Assembly: GCA_009911035.1 (NCBI GenBank)
Contig: QXWO01000022.1
Location: 1-64,000, forward strand
Length of the DNA stretch: 64,000 nucleotides
Direction: 5' to 3'
Origin: Lachnospiraceae bacterium
Lineage (GTDB): Bacteria; Bacillota; Clostridia; Lachnospirales; Lachnospiraceae
The notes under the pieces were generated by a model. That model was not told where the DNA came from. It was given only the letters and a program-made list of their open reading frames with translations, and ran no database searches. Below are positions 24,444 to 32,833 of this stretch, in pieces. Position 1 is the first letter of the stretch. Every line of letters begins with the position of its first letter. A program made the translations under genes and the position numbers.

Positions 24444-25580
24444 ATGATTATTAAAAATGCCAGCGTATATACAGAGGACGGCAGATTTTTAAACCGTGAT
24501 ATTTATATTGAAGGATATTCCTTTACAGATTCGGAAGAAAAGGTAAGTGATAAGACAGAAGTGGACGGTACAGGTTGCTACGCCATACCAGGACTTACGG
24601 ATATCCATTTCCATGGCTGTAAGGGCTACGATTTCTGCGATGGTACAAAGGAAGCCATTGATACCATGGCAGCCTATGAGGCTTCTGTAGGTGTTACCTG
24701 TATTGTTCCCGCAACTATGACTCTTGGGGAAGATACCCTGTTTGGAATTTGCCAGGTTGCAAAGGAGTACCGGGAAGAAGGGCTTAAAGAAAAACGTGCA
24801 AGGTTCTGTGGTATCAATATGGAAGGCCCTTTTGTTGCAGAGAGCAAAAAGGGAGCCCAGAACGGCGCTTACATCAGAAAGCCGGATATTGCCATGTTTG
24901 ATAAATTGAACGAAGCTTCCGGCAATATGGTGAAACTGGTTGCTATTGCCCCGGAAGTGGAAGATGCCATGGACTTTATCGAGAAAAAGCATAATGAGGT
25001 AGTGATTTCCCTTGCACATACGGCTGCCGGCTATGATACAGCCATTGCTGCTTTTGAAAAGGGAGCAAGCCATGTGACCCATCTTTATAATGCCATGAAT
25101 CCATATACCCATAGGGCACCGGGGCTTGTAGGGGCGGCGGCAGACACCCATAAGGCGGAAGTGGAATTGATTTGTGACGGCGTCCATATTCATCCTGCAG
25201 CAGTAAGGACGACATTTAAGATATTTGGCGATGACCGTATCATCTTAATCAGTGACAGTATGATGGCAACAGGGCTTGAGGATGGCGATTACAGCCTTGG
25301 CGGGCAGGCGGTTAAGGTGGTAGGAAATCTGGCCACCCTTGAAAACGGCACCATAGCAGGGTCTGCAACCAACCTGATGGACTGTATGCGCACCGCAGTA
25401 CTTAAGATGGGGATTCCCTTAGAATCGGCAGTGAAATGTGCGGCAGTGAATCCGGCTAAAAGCGTAGGACTATATGACCAGTACGGAAGCATTACCCCCG
25501 GCAAAAAGGCCAGTGTAGTGCTCCTTAAAAAAGAAAACTTAGAGCTTAAGCAGGTTGTGATTGAAGGAAAAATTCTGTAG
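24444..25580 (+). CDS. nagA: N-acetylglucosamine-6-phosphate deacetylase
   Basis: Removes acetate from GlcNAc-6-P to give GlcN-6-P. The 378-residue amidohydrolase has the metal-binding 'DIHFHGCKGYDF' (near 53-64), 'NMEGPF', 'SLAHTAAGYDTAI', 'HLYNAMNPYTHRAPG' and catalytic Asp in 'LISDSMMATG'. ATG 24444 was chosen with AAGGGAG about 11 bases upstream; an upstream in-frame ATG at 24411 lacks support. It sits in the same operon as nagB, and a terminator follows. Confidence 0.96.
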   Translation: MIIKNASVYTEDGRFLNRDIYIEGYSFTDSEEKVSDKTEVDGTGCYAIPGLTDIHFHGCKGYDFCDGTKEAIDTMAAYEASVGVTCIVPATMTLGEDTLFGICQVAKEYREEGLKEKRARFCGINMEGPFVAESKKGAQNGAYIRKPDIAMFDKLNEASGNMVKLVAIAPEVEDAMDFIEKKHNEVVISLAHTAAGYDTAIAAFEKGASHVTHLYNAMNPYTHRAPGLVGAAADTHKAEVELICDGVHIHPAAVRTTFKIFGDDRIILISDSMMATGLEDGDYSLGGQAVKVVGNLATLENGTIAGSATNLMDCMRTAVLKMGIPLESAVKCAAVNPAKSVGLYDQYGSITPGKKASVVLLKKENLELKQVVIEGKIL

Positions 25581-25596
25581 ATAAAGCTTATTGAAT

Positions 25597-25645
25597 AAGA
25601 GGAATACGACAGATTGTTTTGATGATTTGCCGTGCTCCTCTTTTC
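25597..25645 (+). terminator. Terminator after nagA
   Basis: AAGAGGAATACGAC pairs imperfectly with GCCGTGCTCCTCTT around an 18-base loop, followed by TTTCTTT. The T-rich tail runs directly into the TTACAATAAA repeat. Confidence 0.65.
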
Positions 25646-25726
25646 TTTACAATAAAGGGGATGTGGAGCGAAGCAGTGTCAGAATTAGCATTAGGGTCGT
25701 TTGCGAAGCGCGCAGTGTTTGATATT
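25645..25726. repeat. Intergenic repeat copy (TTACAATAAG family)
   Basis: TTTACAATAAAGGGGATGTG then GAGCGAAGCAGTGTCAG, an interior of about 20 bases, and a second half TTTGCGAAGCGCGCAGTG followed by TTTGATATT. The half-units parallel those at 26113-26186 and 12110-12166. Confidence 0.5.
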
Positions 25727-25790
25727 TACTTTAGGGAGGATTTAGTGTATATTTATTAAAGTGGGTAAAGATAGGCACTGAGGACTTGTC

Positions 25791-26117
25791 ATGAAATGTA
25801 AAGATGCTGAAAATATGATTCCGCTATTTCTGGAAGACGACCTTGATACAGAGGACTTGCGGGAATTCATGGAACATATCAATAAATGTGAAGAATGCAA
25901 AGAGGAGCTGACTATTCAGTTTCTCGTGCTGGAAGGTCTGGCCAGATTGGAGGCCGGCAATGTATTTGACTTAAAAAGCGAGCTGGAACTACGGATGGAA
26001 GAAGCTGTGCATGCTTTGAGGGTGCGTGAAAGCATGCAGTGGTTTTTATATGCCCTGGACGGTCTTGTGGTGGTTGCTGCCGTCACCCTTGCGGCACTGC
26101 TGATCACAATAGGCTGA
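25791..26117 (+). CDS. Putative anti-sigma-factor-like membrane protein (zf-HC2)
   Basis: A 108-residue protein with an N-terminal zinc-binding anti-sigma motif (C3, then H-x3-C-x2-C in 'HINKCEECKEEL', about 29-40), a helical middle and one C-terminal membrane segment (about 85-106, 'LVVVAAVTLAALLITI'). Such proteins hold ECF sigma factors at the membrane, but no sigma gene is adjacent, so the partner is unknown. The reading frame ends inside the start of the repeat at 26113. GAGGAC precedes the ATG. Confidence 0.75.
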   Translation: MKCKDAENMIPLFLEDDLDTEDLREFMEHINKCEECKEELTIQFLVLEGLARLEAGNVFDLKSELELRMEEAVHALRVRESMQWFLYALDGLVVVAAVTLAALLITIG

Positions 26118-26186
26118 TCTGGGGAGCGCGGCAGCGTTTCTTACAATAAGCTGACCTGCGAAGCGTGGCAGCGTTTGTTGGTTTGG
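26113..26186. repeat. Intergenic repeat, best copy: two 37-base tandem half-units
   Basis: Unit 1 (26113-26149) begins GCTGATCTGGGGAGCGCGGC and ends CTTACAATAA. Unit 2 (26150-26186) begins GCTGACCTGCGAAGCGTGGC. Both continue AGCGTTT-C/G-TT. The period is 37 bases. It lies between the anti-sigma-like gene and polA, overlaps the stop of the former, and ends about 30 bases before the polA start. Confidence 0.65.
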
Positions 26187-26218
26187 TGGAAATTTATTTT
26201 GCAGAAATGAGGAAAAGC

Positions 26219-28861
26219 ATGGAAAAGTTAGTTTTGATAGACGGACACAGTATTTTGAACCGGGCCTTTTACGGGGTGCCGGACCTTACCAACAGCGCAG
26301 GGCTGCATACCAATGCAGTTTACGGATTTTTAAATATTTTGTTTAAGATACTGGAGGAGGAGACGCCGGATTATCTCACCGTTGCCTTTGACGTACATGC
26401 GCCGACTTTCCGGCATGAGATTTATAAGGAATATAAGGGAACCAGAAAGCCTATGCCGGAAGAACTGCGGGAACAGGTCCCTGTGCTTAAGGAAGTCCTT
26501 GGGGCCATGGGAATTAAGATGATGGAGATGGCTGGCTTTGAGGCAGACGATATTCTGGGCACTTTAGCCAAACGGGCGGAAAAGGAAGGAAAGGCTGTCT
26601 GCCTTGTGTCTGGGGACCGGGATTTACTGCAGATTGCCACAGATGTGATTAAGATACGAATCCCAAAGACAAAGGGTGGTAAAACAGAGATAGAAGATTA
26701 TTATGCCCGGGATGTGGAGGAGAAGTATAAAGTAAATCCCCTCCAGTTCATTGAACTAAAAGCACTGATGGGGGATTCGGCAGATAATATCCCCGGAGTG
26801 CCCAAGGTGGGGGAGAAGACAGCTGCGGAGCTTATGTTACAGTTCGGCTCCCTTGATAATATTTATGCCCATATAGATGAAGTAAAGAAGAATGCTGTCC
26901 GGGAGTCCCTTAAAAATAATGAAGAACTGGCTTATTTAAGCCGTACTCTTGCAACCATCAATGTGGACAGTCCTTTGACCTATTCCTTTGAGGACGCAAG
27001 GGTTCATGATTTTTATACCCAGGAAGCTTATGTGGCTTTTAAAAAATTGGAATTTAAGAACCTTTTGTCGCGGTTTGACAAAGGGGTTTCCAATGATAAA
27101 ATCACAGCACAGTTCCGGCGGATAGAGGAACTTGGGGAAGTGGAAGCAGTTTTTGAAAAAATTGCGGCACATCCTGAAAAGGAAGCAGGCTTTGCAGTGC
27201 TGAAGGATTTTGACAGGGAGGACGGCTTTGCAGGCATATCTCTTGCCTTTGAGAACAGATGTGTATTCATTCCCTGCGGCGGGCTGCTGACGGAAGGGTA
27301 TCTGAAAGGAAAGATGGAGATGCTTGGAGCAGTGGGGAAGCTTTCCTGCGGGGAAATCAAGCAGGCGTATGCTTACCTTGAGTCTGGCGACACAGAGCGT
27401 TTTTTTGACGTGATTCTTGCAGCCTATCTTTTAAATCCGCTGAAAAACGATTATTCCATTGCCGATGTGGCCAATGAGTATCTGGGGCTGATGATACCGG
27501 AGCGGGCACAGAAGTTTGGAAAGCTGTCTCTTGTAAAAGCTTTGGAGGAAAACCCGGAAGCTTTTATGGAGTATGCCTGTTTTCTTGCTTATGTGAGTCT
27601 TGCGGCTGCGCCTGTCCTGCGCCGGAAGCTTGAGGAGGCGGAGATGGCCGCTCTTATGAAAGAGATAGAAATGCCCCTTACCTATGTACTCTATGACATG
27701 GAAAAGGAAGGGATACTGGTAAAGCCGGAGGAACTGAAGGCATACGGGGAAGCACTGACAGGAAGAATCAGTGAGCTGGAACAGAAAATATTTGAGCAGG
27801 CGGGAGTGGAATTTAATATCAATTCTCCCAAACAACTGGGAGAGGTCCTTTTTGAAAAGCTGTGCCTTCCCGGCGGGAAGAAAACAAAGACAGGCTATTC
27901 TACCGCGGCGGATGTGTTGGAAAAGCTTGCCCCGGATCATCAGATCGTGGCGGATGTACTGGAATACAGAGGGCTTGCAAAACTGAAATCTACCTATGCA
28001 GAAGGTCTTTATGCCTTTATCGGAAAGGATAGCCGCATTCACTCCACCTTTAACCAGACAATCACAGCAACAGGGCGTATCAGTTCCACAGACCCGAATC
28101 TGCAGAATATTCCCATGCGCATGGAACTTGGAAGAAAGATCAGAAAAGTTTTTGTTCCCAGACAGGGCTGTATCTTTACGGACGCAGACTATTCCCAGAT
28201 AGAACTCCGCATCCTGGCTCATATGTCCGGGGATGCCCAGTTGATCGATGCTTACCGGATGCACGCGGACATTCACAGAATTACGGCATCCCAGGTGTTC
28301 CATATTCCTTTTGGGCAGGTGACGGATCTACAGCGCAGAAACGCCAAGGCCGTAAACTTTGGGATTGTTTACGGCATCAGTTCTTTCGGGCTAAGCCAGG
28401 ACTTAAGTATTACAAGAAAGGAAGCGGCGGAATATATTGAGCAGTATTTTACCACTTATCCGGGCGTGAAGGAATTCCTTGACAGGTCTGTGGCGGAGGC
28501 AAAAGAAAAAGGATACGTGACTACTTTGTTTGGAAGGAGAAGGCCGGTGCCGGAATTATCTTCCGGCAATTTCATGCAGAGGTCTTTTGGTGAGCGGGTG
28601 GCAATGAATTCCCCCATCCAGGGTACTGCGGCAGATGTGATCAAGATAGCCATGATACGGGTGCATAAGAGGCTTAAGGAAGAAAAACTAAAGTCCAGGC
28701 TTATTTTGCAGGTACACGACGAATTATTGATTGAAACGGTGAAGGAAGAAGCGGAAAGTGTGAAAGTGATACTGGAGGAAGAAATGAGCCGGGCGGCAGA
28801 TTTTTCCGTACAACTGGAAATCGATCTTCATGAAGGAAGTGACTGGTATGAAGCAAAGTAG
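26219..28861 (+). CDS. polA: DNA polymerase I
   Basis: An 880-residue repair and Okazaki-processing polymerase. The 5'-3' exonuclease domain (about 1-290) starts 'KLVLIDGHSILNRAFYG' and has 'FEADDILGTLA', 'VSGDRDLLQI' and 'MGDSADNIPG'. The middle domain (about 300-470) lacks the Asp/Glu residues needed for proofreading. The polymerase domain (about 500-880) has motif A 'DADYSQIELRILAH', motif B 'RRNAKAVNFGIVYG' and motif C 'QVHDELLIE'. ATG 26219 has GAGGAAAA upstream; the frame is open 18 codons further upstream through the repeat. coaE follows 12 bases later. Confidence 0.96.
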   Translation: MEKLVLIDGHSILNRAFYGVPDLTNSAGLHTNAVYGFLNILFKILEEETPDYLTVAFDVHAPTFRHEIYKEYKGTRKPMPEELREQVPVLKEVLGAMGIKMMEMAGFEADDILGTLAKRAEKEGKAVCLVSGDRDLLQIATDVIKIRIPKTKGGKTEIEDYYARDVEEKYKVNPLQFIELKALMGDSADNIPGVPKVGEKTAAELMLQFGSLDNIYAHIDEVKKNAVRESLKNNEELAYLSRTLATINVDSPLTYSFEDARVHDFYTQEAYVAFKKLEFKNLLSRFDKGVSNDKITAQFRRIEELGEVEAVFEKIAAHPEKEAGFAVLKDFDREDGFAGISLAFENRCVFIPCGGLLTEGYLKGKMEMLGAVGKLSCGEIKQAYAYLESGDTERFFDVILAAYLLNPLKNDYSIADVANEYLGLMIPERAQKFGKLSLVKALEENPEAFMEYACFLAYVSLAAAPVLRRKLEEAEMAALMKEIEMPLTYVLYDMEKEGILVKPEELKAYGEALTGRISELEQKIFEQAGVEFNINSPKQLGEVLFEKLCLPGGKKTKTGYSTAADVLEKLAPDHQIVADVLEYRGLAKLKSTYAEGLYAFIGKDSRIHSTFNQTITATGRISSTDPNLQNIPMRMELGRKIRKVFVPRQGCIFTDADYSQIELRILAHMSGDAQLIDAYRMHADIHRITASQVFHIPFGQVTDLQRRNAKAVNFGIVYGISSFGLSQDLSITRKEAAEYIEQYFTTYPGVKEFLDRSVAEAKEKGYVTTLFGRRRPVPELSSGNFMQRSFGERVAMNSPIQGTAADVIKIAMIRVHKRLKEEKLKSRLILQVHDELLIETVKEEAESVKVILEEEMSRAADFSVQLEIDLHEGSDWYEAK

Positions 28862-28873
28862 GGAAAGTAAAGT

Positions 28874-29470
28874 ATGAAAGTAATTGGAATAACAGGAGGC
28901 GTTGGTGCGGGAAAGTCCGCCCTCCTTACATATATTGCCGGAAAATATAATTGCGTGGTGATTTTGGCTGATGAAGCCGCCCACGGACTTAAGGCACCGG
29001 GGCAGCCCTGCTATGAGCCGCTGGTGGAGCTTTTGTCACAGGATATTTTAAATGAGGACAAAACCATAGACAAAGGAAAGATGGCACAAAAGATTTTCCA
29101 GTCGGAGGAGCTTCGCAGAAAGGTCAATGCCATTATCCATCCGGCAGTCAGAAAATTGATTCTTGAAAAAATAGCCTGTGAGAAGGAAAAGGGGCAGGTG
29201 GATTTTTTGTTTCTGGAAGCGGCTCTTTTAATTGAGAACGGCTATTTGGACATTGTGGATGAAATGTGGTATATTTATGCAAGGGAGGAGATAAGGCGCG
29301 GCCGTTTGAAGGAAACCCGGCATTATACGGATGAAAAGACAGACGCCATTATGAAATCCCAGCTTAGCGAGGAAATATTCAGGAAGAACTGCTGTTTTGT
29401 CATAGACAACAGTGAAAGTCTGACGGAAGCATATAGACAGATTGACAGGAAATTGGGGGGCCGTCTGTAA
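28874..29470 (+). CDS. coaE: Dephospho-CoA kinase
   Basis: Final step of coenzyme A synthesis, phosphorylating dephospho-CoA. The 198-residue P-loop kinase begins 'MKVIGITGGVGAGKSALL' (Walker A 8-15). It has 'ILADEAAH' for substrate binding, 'IIHPAVRKLI' and 'FLFLEAALLIENG' typical of CoaE. It is placed directly after polA, a common Firmicutes order, and its stop overlaps the ATG of the FtsA-like gene (TAATG), implying translational coupling. Confidence 0.95.
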   Translation: MKVIGITGGVGAGKSALLTYIAGKYNCVVILADEAAHGLKAPGQPCYEPLVELLSQDILNEDKTIDKGKMAQKIFQSEELRRKVNAIIHPAVRKLILEKIACEKEKGQVDFLFLEAALLIENGYLDIVDEMWYIYAREEIRRGRLKETRHYTDEKTDAIMKSQLSEEIFRKNCCFVIDNSESLTEAYRQIDRKLGGRL

Positions 29471-31596
29471 TGGAAGGAAGAAAATATACAGGACAATTGG
29501 TATTCGGGCTTGACATTGGTACCAGAAGCATTGTGGGGACGGTGGGGTACAAGAGCGGAAATCAGTTTGTGGTGGTTGCCCAGCGGGTGAAGGAACATGA
29601 AACGAGAGCGATGCTGGACGGACAGATCCATGATATCCACAAAGTGGGAGATACGATCAGTGAAGTGAAGCGGCAGTTGGAGGAAGCTGTGGGACGCAGG
29701 CTCACGGAAGTGTGCATTGCCGCCGCGGGCCGTGTCCTGCGGACCGTCACCACCCATGTGGAATATCCTTTTACCGCCGATAAAGAGGTGGATCAGGAGG
29801 ATATTTACGGGCTGATTTCAGCAGGAGTGGAGAAAGCTTATCAGGAGTTTATAGAGGAGAACCGGGAGGGGGATGTAAAATTTTACTGTGTGGGCCACTC
29901 TGTGGTCAGGTATTTTTTAAACGGGTATCCCATGGGAAATCTGGAAGGCCATAAGGCCAGAACCATAGGCGTGGATCTGATTGCCACTTTTCTCCCGGAC
30001 GATGTGGTGGACGGGCTGTATAAGTCCGTGGAACTGGCAGGGCTGTCAGTGAGCAGCCTTACCCTGGAGCCTATTGCGGCCATCCAGCTTGCCATACCGG
30101 AACGTTTCAGGATGCTTAACATTGCGCTTTTGGATGTGGGGGCCGGGACCTCGGATATTTCCATCACCAATGACGGGTGTATACTGGCTTACGGCATGAT
30201 TCCCATCGCCGGGGATGCCCTTACGGAAGAAATTGCAAGGCATTGTCTCGTGGATTTTGCCACAGCAGAGCAGATCAAGCAGGATGCAGGGGTACGGGAT
30301 ACGATTCCCTATACGGACATTATGTTTCTGCCCCAGACAATTAAAAGTGAGGAAATCAGGCAGGTGACGGCGGCTCTTATAGAGAAGATGGCGTCCCTTG
30401 CGGCGGAAAAGATAAAGGAATTAAACGGTGATAAAGCGGTCAGCGCTGTGTTTGTGGTTGGCGGAGGCGGCAAAATGCCGGGCTATACAGATGCCCTTGC
30501 GGACAGTCTGGGCATTGCAAGGGAACGTGTGGCCTTAAGGGGCGAGGAAGTTATGCAGCAGATCATCTTTGAGGAAAATATCAGAAAAGACAGCCTGCTG
30601 GTGACGCCTATCGGTATCTGCCTCAACTTTTACGAGCAGAGCAATAATTTTATATTTGTCAGTTTTAACGGCAGCCGGATCAAGATTTATGACAATAATA
30701 AGCTTACTGTGGCGGACGCTGCCATGCAGGTCCAGTATCCCAATGAAAACCTGTTCCCCAAAAGAGGACAGGCCCTTAATTTTACCGTTAACGGCAAGCC
30801 CCGCATGGCAAGAGGTCAGACAGGAGAAGCGGCGATCATTACCATTAACGGGGAGACGGCGGATATTCACGCGCCGGTTCATGCCAATGATATCATACAG
30901 GTGACGGAGTCCACGGCAGGGGAAGAAGGGCATATGAACATTGGCAGCCTGCCGGAGTCCTCTGAAAGCCTTACCGTTTATGTCAACGAGATAAAGGTGG
31001 AGGTTCCCCGGTTTGCCAGCGTGAACGGCTTATTAAGATCCAATTATTATGAGATCAATGAAGGGGATCAGGTGGAGATCCTGAATTATTATACGGTAGG
31101 ACAGATCGCAGAATTTATGGACGTGGCCCTGGATCCCCATATGAATTTATATGTGAACAATAAACTTGCTGACAGGGATACACCTGTGTACGAGAATTTT
31201 TCGGTACTATGGACGCTGGAAACCCTGCCCCTTCCCACAGTTTTACAAAATGAGGAAGTAGAGCCGGATGAGGAGACGGACAGGGAGGAAACAAGGGAAG
31301 AGATAAAGCCGCCAGACAGTCCTGCGGCCCGGGAGCGGGAGATAGAGAGAAACAGGCGCATGGGTAAGGAAGCGCCTGCCATAAAAGAAGAGCCTGTCTC
31401 TATCGGGGTGCTTGTAAACGGCAGGCCGGTAACCTTAACGGGGAAGCCCCGTTATGTGTACGTGGATGTGTTTGATTTTATAGATTTTGACCTGTCAAAC
31501 CCCAAGGGCAGCATTGTCAATAAAATCAACGGCCGTTCGGCCAAGTTTATGGAACCCCTCGGGCCGGGGGATGTGATAGAAATTTACTGGCAGTAG
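29470..31596 (+). CDS. FtsA-like actin-fold ATPase with long C-terminal extension
   Basis: A 708-residue protein. The first 380 residues form an FtsA/PilM-type actin fold: phosphate-1 'FGLDIGTRSIVGTVGY' (11-26), phosphate-2 'ALLDVGAGTSDISITNDG', adenosine motif 'FVVGGGGKMPGY'. The remaining roughly 320 residues contain three or four short repeats of 'VNG/VNE ... GDxVEI' type. They end 'GPGDVIEIYW', resembling beta-grasp modules, with an acidic linker near 598-630. Ordinary FtsA is about 420 residues with a membrane-binding tail, which is not seen here. It may be a division or cell-shape protein; the role is uncertain. It is encoded between coaE and walJ. Confidence 0.8.
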   Translation: MEGRKYTGQLVFGLDIGTRSIVGTVGYKSGNQFVVVAQRVKEHETRAMLDGQIHDIHKVGDTISEVKRQLEEAVGRRLTEVCIAAAGRVLRTVTTHVEYPFTADKEVDQEDIYGLISAGVEKAYQEFIEENREGDVKFYCVGHSVVRYFLNGYPMGNLEGHKARTIGVDLIATFLPDDVVDGLYKSVELAGLSVSSLTLEPIAAIQLAIPERFRMLNIALLDVGAGTSDISITNDGCILAYGMIPIAGDALTEEIARHCLVDFATAEQIKQDAGVRDTIPYTDIMFLPQTIKSEEIRQVTAALIEKMASLAAEKIKELNGDKAVSAVFVVGGGGKMPGYTDALADSLGIARERVALRGEEVMQQIIFEENIRKDSLLVTPIGICLNFYEQSNNFIFVSFNGSRIKIYDNNKLTVADAAMQVQYPNENLFPKRGQALNFTVNGKPRMARGQTGEAAIITINGETADIHAPVHANDIIQVTESTAGEEGHMNIGSLPESSESLTVYVNEIKVEVPRFASVNGLLRSNYYEINEGDQVEILNYYTVGQIAEFMDVALDPHMNLYVNNKLADRDTPVYENFSVLWTLETLPLPTVLQNEEVEPDEETDREETREEIKPPDSPAAREREIERNRRMGKEAPAIKEEPVSIGVLVNGRPVTLTGKPRYVYVDVFDFIDFDLSNPKGSIVNKINGRSAKFMEPLGPGDVIEIYWQ

Positions 31597-31613
31597 TTAG
31601 GATGAGGTGAGGG

Positions 31614-32444
31614 ATGAGAATTTGCAGTATTGCCAGCGGAAGCAGCGGAAACTGTATTTACGTTGGTTCAGATGCCACACACCTTCTGGTGGATGTAGGG
31701 ATAAGTGGAAAGAGGACAGAGGCAGGGCTTAAGGAACTGGATTTGTCCATGAGAGATATTGACGGGGTATTTATAACTCATGAACATGCGGATCATGTTG
31801 CAGGGCTGGGTGTACTTGGGAGAAAGTACAATATGCCGATTTATGCAACCAAAGGTACCATAGAGGCTATTAAAAGGAATTCTTCGCTGGGAGAGATACC
31901 AGAGGAGCTGTTTATGCTGGTCAGCGCGGATGAAAAAATCATCATCAAGGATCTGGTCTGCAATCCCATGAAGATTTCCCACGATGCGGCAGAGCCGGTG
32001 GCTTACAGGATTTCCCACGGGAAAAAAAAGGTGGGAATCATCACGGATCTGGGCACATATGATGATTATACCGTGGAATCCCTAAAGGGAATGGATGCTC
32101 TTTTGCTGGAAGCCAATCATGATGTGAACATGCTTCAGGTAGGGCCTTATCCCTATCATTTAAAGAAACGTATTTTGGGGGAGAGGGGCCATCTTTCCAA
32201 TGAAATGGCGGGCCAGCTTTTATGTAGCCTTCTCCATGAGAAGCTTCAGGCGGTGATACTTGGTCATTTGAGCAAGGAAAATAATCTGCCGGAGCTTGCT
32301 TATGAGGCGGTGCGGGTGGAGGTTGCCATGGACAAGGTGCGCAGGGAAGAGGAAGGCATGGGCGGCGACGGCATGAAGGCGCGGGACTTTCCCATGTACG
32401 TGGCTTCCCGCAGCGAACCCTCCCGGGTAATACATATTGCATAA
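31614..32444 (+). CDS. Metallo-beta-lactamase-fold hydrolase (WalJ/YycJ-like)
   Basis: A 276-residue MBL-fold protein with the di-metal motif 'THEHADHVAG' (H56, H58, D60, H61) and 'SIASGSSGNCIYV' at the start, characteristic of the YycJ/WalJ/VicX group. Downstream metal ligands fall in 'KISHDAAEPV', 'ITDLGTYDD' and 'LGHLSKENN'. Family members are linked to WalRK cell-wall control or nucleic acid processing, but no walRK genes are here. It follows the FtsA-like gene by 17 bases. Confidence 0.88.
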   Translation: MRICSIASGSSGNCIYVGSDATHLLVDVGISGKRTEAGLKELDLSMRDIDGVFITHEHADHVAGLGVLGRKYNMPIYATKGTIEAIKRNSSLGEIPEELFMLVSADEKIIIKDLVCNPMKISHDAAEPVAYRISHGKKKVGIITDLGTYDDYTVESLKGMDALLLEANHDVNMLQVGPYPYHLKKRILGERGHLSNEMAGQLLCSLLHEKLQAVILGHLSKENNLPELAYEAVRVEVAMDKVRREEEGMGGDGMKARDFPMYVASRSEPSRVIHIA

Positions 32445-32530
32445 AATGCTGGAGGTAAACAACAGGTAGTACGCTTTGTGGACTATTTTTATATAAAAAT
32501 TTGCAGAAACAGCACAGAAATGAGGTTAAG

Positions 32531-32803
32531 ATGAATAAGACGATAATTACAGTAGTAGGAAAAGATACAGTGGGCATCATTGCAAAGGTATGTACCTATC
32601 TTGCAGAAAATAAGATCAATATTCTGGACATTTCCCAGACCATTGTGCAAGGATATTTTAATATGATGATGATTGTTGACACCAATGGAATGGAGAAGCA
32701 TTTCGGGGAAATGGCAGACGAGCTTTTAAAGCTGGGCAATGAGATCGGGGTGGACATTAAGTGTCAGAAGGAAGAAATCTTTGACAAGATGCACAGAATT
32801 TAA
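32531..32803 (+). CDS. ACT-domain protein
   Basis: A 90-residue single ACT-domain protein (UPF0237 type). It begins 'MNKTIITVVGKDTVGIIAKV', with a second strand pair 'NILDISQTIVQGYFNMMMIVD'. ACT domains bind small ligands such as amino acids. GAGGT precedes ATG 32531. It is followed 30 bases later by a PFL-family gene; the two are a conserved pair in many bacteria and probably work together, though the ligand and process are not known. Confidence 0.9.
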   Translation: MNKTIITVVGKDTVGIIAKVCTYLAENKINILDISQTIVQGYFNMMMIVDTNGMEKHFGEMADELLKLGNEIGVDIKCQKEEIFDKMHRI

Positions 32804-32833
32804 TTGATAGTTTGATGTCTGGAGAATAGGGAA

